Assembly: GCA_963710615.1 (NCBI GenBank)
Contig: CAVQBF010000008.1
Coordinates: forward strand, 372,001-436,000
Source: GCA-2746605 sp963710615
Lineage (GTDB): Bacteria > Bacteroidota > Ignavibacteria > Ignavibacteriales > Melioribacteraceae
Reading direction: 5' to 3'
DNA: 64,000 nt
The notes under the pieces were generated by a model that ran no database searches, was not told the DNA's origin, and was given only the letters and a program-made list of their open reading frames with translations. Of this stretch, positions 42,924 to 53,049 are shown piece after piece. Position 1 is the stretch's first letter; each line of letters begins with the position of its first letter. Position numbers and translations under genes: made by a program.

Positions 42924-44777
42924 TTAACCAGCGCTTTCAAGGTCGGTAAGCAACTTCTTAAGTGGCGATGTATAGCTTTCTATCTCTTTTCTGGCTGAAT
43001 TAAATTTAATATTATAACTATTGTCTCTTTCTGATATAAAATCATTAATAATTTTTTCTTGTGTTTTTAATCGGTCTTTAAACTTATGTTCGTAAATTTT
43101 TGCTTTTCGCTCGCTGTCGTCATGAATATTTTCTCGCTCTTCAGCTTCGGCATCCTTTACCTTATTTAACTGACTAACTAAATTTTTCTTTTCACTCGCT
43201 TTTTCCCAAAAGGATGAAAGGGTTGTAAAAACACTTATAAAAACTCCTACGCCAAATGTTATTCCTCCCCATTGTAATCCAGTTTTTAATGCTAGTTTTG
43301 TTGAGGCAGCTTCTTCTCCAAAACCGACGAAAGATGTGATTACTCCTACAACAAGAATAATCACTAATGAAATAAAGACTGTAAACACCATGGAACTATA
43401 AAATATTTGCGAAGGATTATATTTGGGATCTTTATCGATTCTTTTAATTTTTTCTTCTAAATATTTGGATTTTTCCGTTAAATGCTCTTCTAAATACTCT
43501 GCGGCTTCTTCTAAATTTCTCTGAATTTTTTTCTGCGCATCTTCCATCTCATGCTTAATTCTTGTAAGCTGTCGTTTATTCTGCTCAATCTGTTTATCAA
43601 AAACATTAATTTCTTCTCTTATTTTATCATAATAATGACTTTCAATTAGATTGATAATGTATTTTATAAGCGAAACTAATTTATCTCTAAAAATTTGCTC
43701 AACAATACGTATCAGTCCAGTTTTCTTCTTCTTATAATGATCTAAAGCATTCTTTAAAAATTTAATTTCGTAAATCACTGAATCATCAAAAAATTCTTTT
43801 ATTCTCAGATTATCCATATTAATAAGTTTACTATAAGTTTTTTCCATAGAGTTTTGTTCATCGGAATAGAGCGATCTGATAAGAAAATCAATATCCGGTA
43901 ATAGTTGGGCAAAACCATTTTCAGTAAATACTTGATAAAAAACAGTATTTTCATAGAAGAAATTGAATAATGCAAGATGGTTATAATTTATTGCATACTT
44001 AAATCTTGTTTTATCAAATTCGATTATTTCTCTTAAGTAATCAAATGATAAATCAAAATCATCGATATATCTGGCACTTAGTGCTGAATAAAAAAACGCA
44101 GTTACTCCATTAGGATTGTAAACCAATGCCTTTTTGAAAGTTTCAAGTGAATGTAAGTACTCATACTCTTTAATAAATGCAAACCCTTTGTAAAGATTCA
44201 AGATGTAAAGAATATCATTTTTTATTTCTTCTTCAATATCACAATTTTCAACAATTCCCTCGGCTTTACTAAATAATTCAACTGCCTTTTTAGAATTACC
44301 GGAAATGGGATCGTAGGTTAAAATAACTCCATAAATCATTAAATTATAAAAACTCTGGAGATCATAATTTCTTTCTACTGTATTAATTATTGAAGTTGCA
44401 AAATAATTCTTTTCTTTTGGAGTATTTTTTAACAACCATTTTTTATAGTAATTTTTAATCTCTCTGTAATTTGAAATATAATTGAACTCGTTCTTTTTTA
44501 CGAGTAAAAGCTGCTCAATTGATTGAAGAATTGGTGAGCTAGACATGATAAAATAAGGCGCAGTATCAAATCTTAAAAAATAATCAGATATTTCTCTTGG
44601 AAGGTTTATGGAAAAGAATTTATCGGAATTTCTTAAAAACTCTTCGAAACTAATATTATGGCATACCAGATCGGAAAACTTTTCTCTGCCGTAATTTCTG
44701 AATTTGGCAATTTCAAGTTCCCTTGTAAGGTTCCCTTCATCTATATTTTCTAAGACATCATTCCCTTTAAGGAGCAT
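42924..44777 (-). CDS. TPR/coiled-coil membrane protein of unknown function
   Basis: The 617-aa protein has no recognised enzyme domain. Residues about 130-290 look TPR-like (KAVELFSKAEGIVENCDIEE; SLETFKKALVYNPNGVTAFF; SALSARYIDDFDLSFDYLRE). A long coiled coil (about 385-455) is followed by two adjacent membrane helices (FTVFISLVIILVVGVITSFV and GGITFGVGVFISVFTTL, about 468-530) and a second coiled coil (about 530-610). This resembles scaffold proteins that hold a complex at the membrane. It has a 146-base gap before the glycosyltransferase genes, so it may or may not belong with them. Confidence 0.7.
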   Translation of the reverse strand: MLLKGNDVLENIDEGNLTRELEIAKFRNYGREKFSDLVCHNISFEEFLRNSDKFFSINLPREISDYFLRFDTAPYFIMSSSPILQSIEQLLLVKKNEFNYISNYREIKNYYKKWLLKNTPKEKNYFATSIINTVERNYDLQSFYNLMIYGVILTYDPISGNSKKAVELFSKAEGIVENCDIEEEIKNDILYILNLYKGFAFIKEYEYLHSLETFKKALVYNPNGVTAFFYSALSARYIDDFDLSFDYLREIIEFDKTRFKYAINYNHLALFNFFYENTVFYQVFTENGFAQLLPDIDFLIRSLYSDEQNSMEKTYSKLINMDNLRIKEFFDDSVIYEIKFLKNALDHYKKKKTGLIRIVEQIFRDKLVSLIKYIINLIESHYYDKIREEINVFDKQIEQNKRQLTRIKHEMEDAQKKIQRNLEEAAEYLEEHLTEKSKYLEEKIKRIDKDPKYNPSQIFYSSMVFTVFISLVIILVVGVITSFVGFGEEAASTKLALKTGLQWGGITFGVGVFISVFTTLSSFWEKASEKKNLVSQLNKVKDAEAEERENIHDDSERKAKIYEHKFKDRLKTQEKIINDFISERDNSYNIKFNSARKEIESYTSPLKKLLTDLESAG

Positions 44778-44879
44778 TCTTCATCCGTGAAGATTTTTAA
44801 ATTGAAAATCCTTTTTCAAATAATAATCGTATCTATAAACCGTTAGTTTAATAGAAATGAAGAATAATGGTTATAAATA

Positions 44880-45230
44880 TTAAAACAGTTCCTTTATTCG
44901 TTCCACTGGTCTGCCCAAAACTGCCTTTTCACCTTTTTCAACAATTGGTCTTTGTATTAAATTGTGGTCCAAAATCATAAAATCCAGGATTTGTGCTTGT
45001 GTATAATTATTGTTTTTTACATCCAATTCTTTGTAAGCTTTTTCATTCTTTCTCAAAAGCTCACTTGGTTGCATTCCCATTTTTTTAAGAAGAGTCCTAA
45101 GTTTGTTTTTTGTAAACGGTTTTATGTAGTAATTTACTTTGTCAAAATCTATACCCATTTCATTTAACATCTTGACAGTTTTTCGGCAGGTCGTGCATGT
45201 TGGTTTTTCGTAGACTGTTATTTTTTGCAT
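44880..45230 (-). CDS. ArsC/Spx-family thioredoxin-fold protein
   Basis: The 116-aa protein has the ArsC/Spx-type N-terminus ITVYEKPTCTTCRKTVKMLN, whose PTCTTCRK keeps a CxxC pair, and the family ending VEKGEKAVLGRPVERIKEL with the Gly-Arg-Pro motif. RPI in NLIQRPIVE is the usual arsenate-reductase-family basic motif. It may be an arsenate reductase or a YffB/Spx-like regulatory oxidoreductase; the sequence alone does not settle this. No ars genes are beside it. It is divergent from the gene at 45.4 kb. Confidence 0.85.
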   Translation of the reverse strand: MQKITVYEKPTCTTCRKTVKMLNEMGIDFDKVNYYIKPFTKNKLRTLLKKMGMQPSELLRKNEKAYKELDVKNNNYTQAQILDFMILDHNLIQRPIVEKGEKAVLGRPVERIKELF

Positions 45231-45363
45231 AGTGAATTCCTCAATTATTTTTAACTTGTTAATTTTATTTTTAATTTAATTTATAAGCAATAATATAAAA
45301 AGTAAGATTTACTTTTCCCTAGTAGATTTTATCATAGAGTTTATTTTATGAATTGAGGTTTCT

Positions 45364-47253
45364 ATGAAATACAAAATTACATTTAAAACCGGAAATGAGT
45401 CTGGTGCCGGCACTGATGCCGATGTTTCAATCCAGTTATTTGGTAAAAACGCTAAGACCGATGAATTAACTCTTGAATCTAAGCTAAATCAATTTGAAAA
45501 AGGTGACATTGATTCTTTCTATTTTGAAACTGGTGATATTGGCGAGATTGAAAGAATTAAAGTCAGGCAAAATGGCAAAGGTTTTGGCTCAGATTGGTTT
45601 TTAGATTATGTAACAATAGAAACGCCATCAAATAAATTATGGTATTTTCCAGTTTATAAATGGATTAGAGAAAATGAACAATTAACGGTTAATTCAGTAA
45701 AGCATGCCGTCTATACTTTTGAAATAATAACTGGTCCTTTACCCGGAAGCGGAACTAATGAAAAAATAAAAGTTTCTCTTGTTGGGGATAAAACTTACAC
45801 TCCGTTTGTAGAAGTAAATTCTCACTTGAAAGAAAATGAATTTATTACTGGCCATACTGAAATAATCAATTTAATGTTAGAAGACGTTGGAAAAATTGAA
45901 GAAATAAAAATTAAATCATCCGGTTCTGCTTTAAATACAAATTGGTTTTTAAGCAAAATAAAAGTGAAGAAAGAAACAGATAGAAGGTTTGTTAAATTTC
46001 CGTTTCACTGTTGGATTAAACCTAATGGAGTTTATTCTTCGACAAAAGATTTAGAGGAATACACAATTAAGTTTTACACCGGAGATGTTGTATACGGAGG
46101 CACAGATGCAAATGTTTCAATGATAATTTATGGCTCAAGAGGTGAAACTCCTACAATCCGATTGAATGAATTAATTTCCCGCAATGCATTTGAAGCGGGC
46201 AATATTGATTATATAAAGATTGCAAATAAAGATCTTGGAACAATTAAAAAAATTCTAATCTGGCACGATGAAAAGTGGCTGGGTGATGGATGGTTTCTAA
46301 ATAAAATATCCGTCACAAAAGATGATACTGGTTTTGAAGCTGAATTTCCCTACTATTCTTGGCTGGATAAATCGGAAAATCCTAAAAGTACAAAGGTTGA
46401 AATTAATAGAATGCCCGTTCAACCCCGACCTTTCTATGTTATTTCACACATGCTCAATACTCCGGCTTATGTTGAAGAAGCTTTAGACCTCGGAACAAAC
46501 GCATTCGAGTTTGATGTGATGCCTAAACTAAGTGATGATGGTACATTTCACTTTGATGCATTTCATGGTTTTCGTCCCGATTTTGATCCGGATAAAATAA
46601 ACTTAATGGAGCGAAGTATTGCGCGCACTGATTTAAAGTTATTCCTCGAAAGATTACAGGAATTTGAACAAAGATTTGAAAGGCTTTCACTTGTAATTTT
46701 TGATTGTAAAGTTAAAGGTGTAAAGAAAAATAAATTGAAAGAGTGCGGTGCAGAGTTAGCAAGAACAGTAATGGAGAATTTTTATTCGGATGAAGATGAT
46801 GATAGAATTTATACAATAATTTCTATACCTAATAAAAGATCAGTAACATTTTTAGATGGATTTTTTGCGGAAATTCCAAAAAAGTTTAAGAAGTATATTG
46901 GTACTGATTTGAGCGAAGAGAACTTTCAAACAACGGAAAAAGTATTTGAAAAAAGGACAGAAGGAAATTTTTGGTGGGGCAGCGGGATTGCATCCACAGT
47001 ACCAAAGCCTCTAAAACATTTTATACCTAACTTTTTGATTGCTGCCAAAAAGAGAACCGAACGAAAAATAATTAAAAAGATCTACTACTGGACACTCGAT
47101 GATCCTGATTCAATGGCAAGAATGCTTGTAACAAAATTGGATGGAATTGTAGTGAATGATCCTCTGAAATTGTTAAAAGTACTCGAGAAGGAAGAATTTA
47201 AAAATACTTACAGATTAGCTACAAGAGAAGATGATCCGTTTTTGGTTATTTAA
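45364..47253 (+). CDS. sphingomyelinase D-like phospholipase with three N-terminal PLAT domains
   Basis: The 629-aa protein has three PLAT/LH2 domains in tandem: about 2-86 (YKITFKTGNESGAGTDADVS ... DWFLDYVTIE), 117-203 (YTFEIITGPLPGSGTNEKIK ... NWFLSKIKVK) and 233-320 (YTIKFYTGDVVYGGTDANVS ... GWFLNKISVT). From about 355 a phospholipase-D/sphingomyelinase-D barrel follows: YVISHMLNTPAYVEEALDLG, NAFEFDV, FDAFHGF, LVIFDCK, IYTIISIPNK, FWWGSGIAST and KIYYWTLDDPDSM. Residues equivalent to the spider-venom catalytic set are present (H362, E382, D384, H401, D447, W576). No signal peptide or T9SS tail is seen, so it may be cytoplasmic or exported by an unknown route. PLAT domains bind lipid or protein, often with calcium. 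The lipid substrate is unknown. Confidence 0.8.
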   Translation: MKYKITFKTGNESGAGTDADVSIQLFGKNAKTDELTLESKLNQFEKGDIDSFYFETGDIGEIERIKVRQNGKGFGSDWFLDYVTIETPSNKLWYFPVYKWIRENEQLTVNSVKHAVYTFEIITGPLPGSGTNEKIKVSLVGDKTYTPFVEVNSHLKENEFITGHTEIINLMLEDVGKIEEIKIKSSGSALNTNWFLSKIKVKKETDRRFVKFPFHCWIKPNGVYSSTKDLEEYTIKFYTGDVVYGGTDANVSMIIYGSRGETPTIRLNELISRNAFEAGNIDYIKIANKDLGTIKKILIWHDEKWLGDGWFLNKISVTKDDTGFEAEFPYYSWLDKSENPKSTKVEINRMPVQPRPFYVISHMLNTPAYVEEALDLGTNAFEFDVMPKLSDDGTFHFDAFHGFRPDFDPDKINLMERSIARTDLKLFLERLQEFEQRFERLSLVIFDCKVKGVKKNKLKECGAELARTVMENFYSDEDDDRIYTIISIPNKRSVTFLDGFFAEIPKKFKKYIGTDLSEENFQTTEKVFEKRTEGNFWWGSGIASTVPKPLKHFIPNFLIAAKKRTERKIIKKIYYWTLDDPDSMARMLVTKLDGIVVNDPLKLLKVLEKEEFKNTYRLATREDDPFLVI

Positions 47254-47374
47254 CTGAAGTTACGCAAAACTGTCATTCTGAACGGAGTGAAGAATCTTAA
47301 TATTGTTTACATCATTTTAAGATATTTCGCTTTGCTCAATATGACAAAATTATTCAGCTGCGTAATCTCAGTTA
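47253..47374. repeat. MITE-like inverted repeat
   Basis: A 122-base imperfect inverted repeat between the lipase-like gene and tex. The left arm reads AACTGAAGTTACGCA, then GTCATTCTGAACGGAGTGAA and GAATCTTA; the right arm is its near reverse complement (TTAAGATATTTCGC ... CAATATGAC ... TGCGTAATCTCAGTT). Single units of the inner GTCAT...ATCTT part recur at 50,562-50,588. Confidence 0.65.
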
Positions 47375-47493
47375 TTTAATTTTTTCTTTGTGCCTTTTTG
47401 TGATCTTTGTGGTTAATTTTTTTTAGAAAATTTTAATATTAACTTTACTCTCCAAATTATTACTGTTACACAAATCTAACTAAGGATTTATTC

Positions 47494-49660
47494 ATGGATA
47501 TTACTACTCAAATTGCGAAAAAACTAAATATAAAATCAAATCAGATAAATGAAGTTCTAAAACTTTTCTGCAGAAGAAGCAACCATTCCTTTTATCGCAA
47601 GATATAGAAAAGAGAATACCGGAGGATTAGACGAAGATCAGCTGCGTGAAATTGAAAATCTTAATAATTATCTTAATCTGCTTAAAGATAGAAAAGAGAC
47701 GGTGCTAAAAAGTATTGAAGAACAGGGAAAGCTTACAGATGAACTCAAAGCAAAAATTGAAGCTGCTGATAAACTTCAGGAAGTTGAAGACCTCTATCTT
47801 CCCTACAAACCGAAAAGAAAAACACGCGGAACAGTGGCAAAAGCGAAAGGACTAGAACCGCTCGCAAATTTTATCATCAATAATCCAAATTTTAATGGTA
47901 ATCTTGAAGCAATTTTAAGCGAATACATAAATAAAGAACTAGAAGTATTAACCACGGAAGATGCATTAAGTGGAGCAAAAGATATTATAGCTGAAATGAT
48001 AAGTGAAAATGCCGAGGTAAGAAAACTTGTGAGAGAAAGTCTGCTAACCGACGCTAATGTCTGCTCTACAAGAGTAACTAAAAAAGCAGATGACAAAAAC
48101 TCCAAGAAAAAAGATGTATACGATATTTATCATGATTTTAAAATTGAAATAACACGATTAAAACCTTACCAAACCTTAGCAATTAACCGCGGTGAGAGAG
48201 AGGGATTCTTAAAAGTAAGTTTTCAGTTCGATAGAGATGAATTGCTCGGTAAAATTTATGATGAACATTTTGACTTCAAAAAATCAGTTTTTCAAGATAT
48301 GCTTGAAGAAGTTGTCACTGATTCATTCTTACGATTGATACAGCCTTCGATTGAAAGAGAAGTTAGAAATCACTTAACGGAATTAGCCGATGAGCATGCC
48401 GTTGAAATCTTTGCTTCAAACCTAAGGCAGCTTTTATTGCAGCCGCCAATTATGGACAAAATAATTATGGGAATCGACCCGGGATTTGTTTCCGGCAGCA
48501 AAGTTGCAGTAATTGATGAAACCGGAAAGTATTTGGAAGGGAATACGATTTATCCACACCCACCGCAGAATAAAAAGGAAGCCGCAAAAAAAGTAATTTT
48601 AGATTTCATTAAGAAATATAAAGTTGAACTAATTGCAATTGGTAATGGTACTGCAAGCCGTGAAACAGAGTTATTGGTTTCAGAATTGATAAAAGAGAAC
48701 AATATAAACTGTTATTACTTAATTGTAAACGAAGCCGGAGCTTCGGTTTATTCTGCATCTCCCGTTGCTAAACAAGAATTTCCCGATCTTGAAGCAAGTC
48801 AAAGAGGAAATATTTCTATTGCCCGAAGAGTTTTAGATCCGCTGGCAGAGCTTGTAAAAATTGATTCAAAATCAATTGGAGTAGGACTTTATCAGCATGA
48901 TGTCGATCAAAAACTACTTAATAAAAATTTGGATGACGTTGTAGTCAGCTGCGTTAACTATGTCGGCGTTGATCTTAATACTGCATCCTCTTCACTTTTG
49001 ACTTACGTCTCCGGTTTAAGCAAGAGAATAGCAAATAATATTGTAAAATACCGTGATGGAAAAGGAAGGTTTAATGATCGAAGTGAATTAAAAGAAGTAA
49101 GCGGAATTGGTGATAAATCATTTGAGCAAGCAGCGGGTTTTCTTAAAATTTCTAATGGTGTAAATCCTCTCGACTCAACTTTTATCCATCCTGAATCCTA
49201 TGAAGCAGCTGAAAAATTACTGGAGATGTGTCAAATTTCCAATACCGCAATAAATGATAAAGGGCTGCTTGTTAAACAATTCGTCGAAAAAAATGGTATA
49301 GAAAAAATTGCAAATGAGCTAAACGTTGGAGTGCCGACTCTCGAAGATATAGTTGAAAATATTGTTAAACCGGGAAGAGATCCCCGTGAAGATATGCCGA
49401 AACCAATTCTTAGAAGTGATATTTTAAAAATTGAAGATTTAGAAATTGGCATGACACTGAAAGGAACTGTAAGAAACGTTGTTGATTTTGGGGCTTTTGT
49501 TGATATTGGAGTTAAACAAGACGGTCTGCTTCATATTTCTGAAATGGCAAACAAATTTGTAAAACATCCGCAAGAAATTGTCAGTGTTGGTGATATTGTT
49601 GATGTGACCATAAAATCAGTTGATATTGAAAAAAGCAGAATTGCATTAAGCATGAAATAA
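47494..49660 (+). CDS. tex: Tex family RNA-binding transcription accessory protein (one frameshift)
   Basis: ATG 47,494 starts MDITTQIAKKLNIKSNQINE; at the TTTT run 47,564-47,567 one extra base breaks the frame, and the next frame continues SAEEATIPFIARYRKENTGG. The rest is a complete Tex: N-terminal helical region, YqgF/RNase H-like domain (IIMGIDPGFVSGSKVAVIDE), helix-hairpin-helix (LTYVSGLSKRIANNIVKYRD; LKEVSGIGDKSFEQAAGFL) and C-terminal S1 domain (GMTLKGTVRNVVDFGAFVDI; VKQDGLLHISEMANKFV). Repaired length is about 721 aa. Tex is a conserved RNA-associated housekeeping protein, so a sequencing indel is the likely cause of the break. Confidence 0.93.
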
Positions 49661-49723
49661 AAATGAGAATTAAAACAAACTTTATTATTTTGAAACCAAA
49701 ATATTTCCTATTTATTTGAATAA

Positions 49724-50482
49724 ATGAAAATTTATAATTTCATAGAAAAAGTAATTCAAGAAAAAGGCGCTGCTTATTTTGTCTTAATTGATCCGGATAA
49801 ACTTTCAATAGAAAAAACTGAATCTTTTGTAACTTATTGTGAAAAGTCAGGCGTTGATGGTTTTTTGATGGGTGGAAGTTTAATGGTACATGGCGATTTA
49901 GATGAATCCATTAAAGAAGTTAAAAAACATTGCAGCCTTCCTACAATTATTTTTCCGGGAAGTGTCAATCAAGTTTCAAAATATGCCGATGCAATTTTGT
50001 TCATTTCACTTATAAGCGGAAGAAACGCCGAGCATTTAATCGGTAAGCACGTTCAAGCATCACCACTGATAAAAAAATATAACCTTGAACCAATATCAAC
50101 CGGATATATGCTGATTGAATCGGGTAAAACAACTACCGCTGAGTATATTAGTGAAAGCAAGCCAATTCCTCGCCATAAACCGGAAATAGCAACTGCGACC
50201 GCATTAGCCGGTGAGTATCTTGGAATGAAGTTAATTTATCTTGAAGGCGGCTCAGGAGCTGATAATTCTGTCCCTAATGAAATGATTAAAATGGTTACTC
50301 AAAATCTCAACATTCCCGTAATTGTAGGTGGCGGAATCCGATCACCTGAAACTGCACGTGAAAAAGTAAATGCCGGAGCAAAAATAATTATTACCGGAAA
50401 CTTTTTCGAGGATGAGAAAAATAGGGATTTAATTCCTCAATTCGCAAATGCAATTCATACTAAACTCCCTCTAAAAGTTTAG
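49724..50482 (+). CDS. geranylgeranylglyceryl phosphate synthase (GGGPS, PcrB-like)
   Basis: The 252-aa TIM-barrel protein has the family motifs: AYFVLIDPDKLSIEKTESFV (phosphate/Mg end), GVDGFLMGGSLMVHGDLDE, LPTIIFPGSVNQVSKYADAI, STGYMLIESGKTTTAEYISE, KLIYLEGGSGADNSVPNEMI and VIVGGGIRSPETAREKVNAG. GGGPS joins sn-glycerol-1-phosphate to a C20 (archaea, some bacteria) or longer polyprenyl diphosphate. The length and YLEGGSGA motif are of the larger group found in archaea and in Bacteroidetes-related bacteria. The product chain length cannot be told from the sequence. It is followed by a terminator. Confidence 0.9.
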   Translation: MKIYNFIEKVIQEKGAAYFVLIDPDKLSIEKTESFVTYCEKSGVDGFLMGGSLMVHGDLDESIKEVKKHCSLPTIIFPGSVNQVSKYADAILFISLISGRNAEHLIGKHVQASPLIKKYNLEPISTGYMLIESGKTTTAEYISESKPIPRHKPEIATATALAGEYLGMKLIYLEGGSGADNSVPNEMIKMVTQNLNIPVIVGGGIRSPETAREKVNAGAKIIITGNFFEDEKNRDLIPQFANAIHTKLPLKV

Positions 50483-50492
50483 TTTTACTTAA

Positions 50493-50520
50493 CACAGACA
50501 CTCCTGTCAGTGATTATTTT
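50493..50520 (+). terminator. terminator after GGGPS gene
   Basis: The stem CACaGACA / TGTCaGTG with a 4-base loop and one mismatch is followed by ATTATTTTTCCCTTTT. It lies 11 bases after the stop codon. Confidence 0.65.
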
Positions 50521-50561
50521 TCCCTTTTAGTTTTATTGAATTTAAACAATTTGATTTTTTT

Positions 50562-50588
50562 GTCATATTGAGCGGAGCGAAATATCTT
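50562..50588. repeat. single unit of dispersed intergenic repeat
   Basis: GTCATATTGAGCGGAGCGAA followed by ATATCTT, the same unit as the right arm of the element at 47.3 kb. It lies about 50 bases upstream of the aconitase start. Confidence 0.6.
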
Positions 50589-50639
50589 AAAATTCAGTAA
50601 ATTTATTAATTGAATAAAAACCTATGAGGAGATAAAAAT

Positions 50640-52904
50640 ATGACTGCTAATTTAGATATGATAGAAAAAGTTTATTCTGAAATGAAAAATAAGCAAGATG
50701 CAGCAAAGGCAATATTAAACCGACCGATGACATATACCGAGAAAGTTTTATATTCACATTTATGGGAATCAACTTCCAGTCCGTACGTAAGAGGTAAAGA
50801 TTATGTTGAATTAGCTCCTGATAGAGTTGCAATGCAAGATGCAACAGCTCAAATGGCTTTGCTTCAATTTATGCATGCCGGAAAAGAAACAACAGCCGTT
50901 CCTACTACAACCCATTGCGACCATTTAATTCAAGCACAAGTTGGTGCAAAAGATGATCTATTCCGAGCAAAAGATGAAAATAAAGAAGTGTTTGATTTTT
51001 TAGAAAGTGTATCTAAAAAATATGGAATTGGTTTTTGGAAACCAGGTGCAGGAATTATTCACCAAGTTGTTCTAGAAAATTATGCCTTTCCAGGTGGAAT
51101 GATGATAGGAACAGATTCTCACACTCCAAATGCAGGCGGATTGGGAATGATCGCCATTGGTGTTGGCGGCGCTGATGCAGTTGATGTAATGGCAGGGATG
51201 CCCTGGGAATTGAAATGGCCCAAATTAATTGGAGTAAAATTAACTGGAAAACTTTCCGGATGGACCTCACCTAAAGATGTAATTCTTAAAGTTGCCGGAA
51301 TCTTAACTGTTAAAGGCGGAACCGGTGCTATTGTTGAATATTTTGGTGAAGGCGCTAACTCAATTTCTTGTACCGGAAAAGGAACAATTTGTAATATGGG
51401 AGCTGAAATTGGAGCTACAACTTCTGTATTTGCTTTCGATGAAAAAATGGCTTTATATCTTGAAAAAACCGGAAGAAAAGATGTTGCAGATTTAGCAAGA
51501 AAGCATAGTGAATTATTAAGGGCTGATGATGAAGTTTTTGAAACTCCCGATAAATACTATGACCAAGTGATTGAAATAAACTTAAGTGAATTAGAACCTC
51601 ACTTGAATGGCCCTTTTACACCGGATAAGGCTTGGCCGGTTTCTAAATTAAAAGAAGCAGTAAAGGAAAATGATTACCCCGATAATATTTCCGTTGCGCT
51701 AATTGGAAGCTGTACAAATTCCAGTTATGAGGATATTGATAGAGCTGCCAGTATTGCCAAACAAGCTTTGGATAAAGGACTGAAAGCTAAATCTCAGTTT
51801 ACAATTACACCAGGCTCTGAGCAAGTTAGAGCAACAATTGAAAGAGATGGTCAACTTAAAACTCTTAACAGATTTTGGCGGAGTTGTTTTAGCTAATGCA
51901 TGCGGACCTTGTATTGGCATGTGGAATAGAATGGATAATGAATCTGGTGAAAAGAATACAATTGTAACTTCATTTAATAGAAACTTTGCAAAACGTAATG
52001 ACGGAAATCCTAACACATTGGCATTTGTTGCAAGTCCAGAAATGACTACTGCTCTTGCAATTTCAGGCAGTCTTTCTTTTGATCCTGAAAATGATGAACT
52101 TAGAAAATGATAAAGGAGAAAAAATTAAACTCGATCCGCCATTCGGTGATGAATTACCCGAAAATGGATTTATCCCAGATGAAGAAGGATTTATTGCCCC
52201 TTCATCAGAATTTAAATCAGACAGATATAGCTGTAAGTCCTGAAAGCAAACGTCTTCAGCTTTTAGAAAAATTTAAAGCATGGGATGGTAATGATTATGT
52301 TGATCTTCCCGTATTACTTAAAGCAAAAGGTAAATGTACAACTGACCATATTTCAATGGCTGGACCTTGGTTAAGATTTAGAGGACATTTAGATAATATT
52401 TCTGATAATCTCTTTTTAGGCGCAATTAATTATTACACAGAGAAACCGGGAGAAGTAAAAAATATATTTACCGGTGAATATAAAAATGTTAGTAAAGTTG
52501 CTCGTGAATATAAAAAAGATGGAATCGGCTGGGTTGTTGTCGGCGATGAAAATTATGGTGAAGGTTCAAGTCGAGAACACGCTGCGATGGAACCAAGACA
52601 CCTTGGTGGTAAAGCAATAATAGTAAAGAGCTTTGCCCGGATTCATGAAACCAACTTAAAGAAACAAGGAATGCTGCCTCTAACTTTTGATAAACCGAGT
52701 GATTATGATAAAATACAAGAAGATGATAAAATTAGCTTAGTTGGATTAAAAGATTTAGCTCCCGGTTCTCAAGTTAAGATGATTATGAAGCATTCTGATG
52801 GAACTACCGATGAAGTATTGCTGAACCATACATTTAATGCCGGACAAATTAAATGGTTCAAAGCCGGCAGTGCTTTAAACTTAATTGCTGCACAAAATAG
52901 TTAA
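50640..52904 (+). CDS. aconitate hydratase (three frameshifts)
   Basis: The gene encodes a mitochondrial-type aconitase (about 753 aa once repaired). Fe-S cysteines are present in SCTNSSYED and ANACGPCIGMW; the substrate motifs are HCDHLIQAQVG, TDSHTPNAGGLGMIAIGVGG and, in the C-terminal swivel domain, GDENYGEGSSREHAAMEPR. The frame is lost at about 51,858-51,861 (extra A), 52,102 and 52,211-52,225; each is cured by removing one base. It converts citrate to isocitrate in the TCA cycle. The three hits in a core enzyme argue for sequence error. An AGGAG site precedes the ATG at 50,640. Confidence 0.93.
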
Positions 52905-52915
52905 TTATTAAGTTA

Positions 52916-52953
52916 GTCATTCCGGTTCCGACTTCAGTCGGATACCGGAATCT
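52916..52953. repeat. single unit of dispersed intergenic repeat
   Basis: GTCATTCCGGTTCCGACTTC continuing AGTCGGATACCGGAATCT; the arms CCGGTTCCGACT / AGTCGGATACCGG form a hairpin. It follows the aconitase stop by 11 bases and could also act in mRNA end formation. Confidence 0.6.
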
Positions 52954-53049
52954 ATTATTACTATTAGAATAGTACAATTTGCTCTTTTGCCATTTTAAAT
53001 TTATCTAACATTTCAACATCTACATCTAAGAATATAACTTCTATTAACT

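Noticed and set aside
44880..45230. Naming the ArsC-like gene arsC
   Set aside because: No arsenic genes nearby and the family includes YffB/Spx-type proteins; the fold is clear but not the substrate.
45364..47253. Ordinary glycerophosphodiester phosphodiesterase (GDPD)
   Set aside because: The barrel family is related, but the spacing of HML, EFDV, FHG, FDCK and YYWT follows the SMase D group, and GDPD hallmarks such as HRG are missing.
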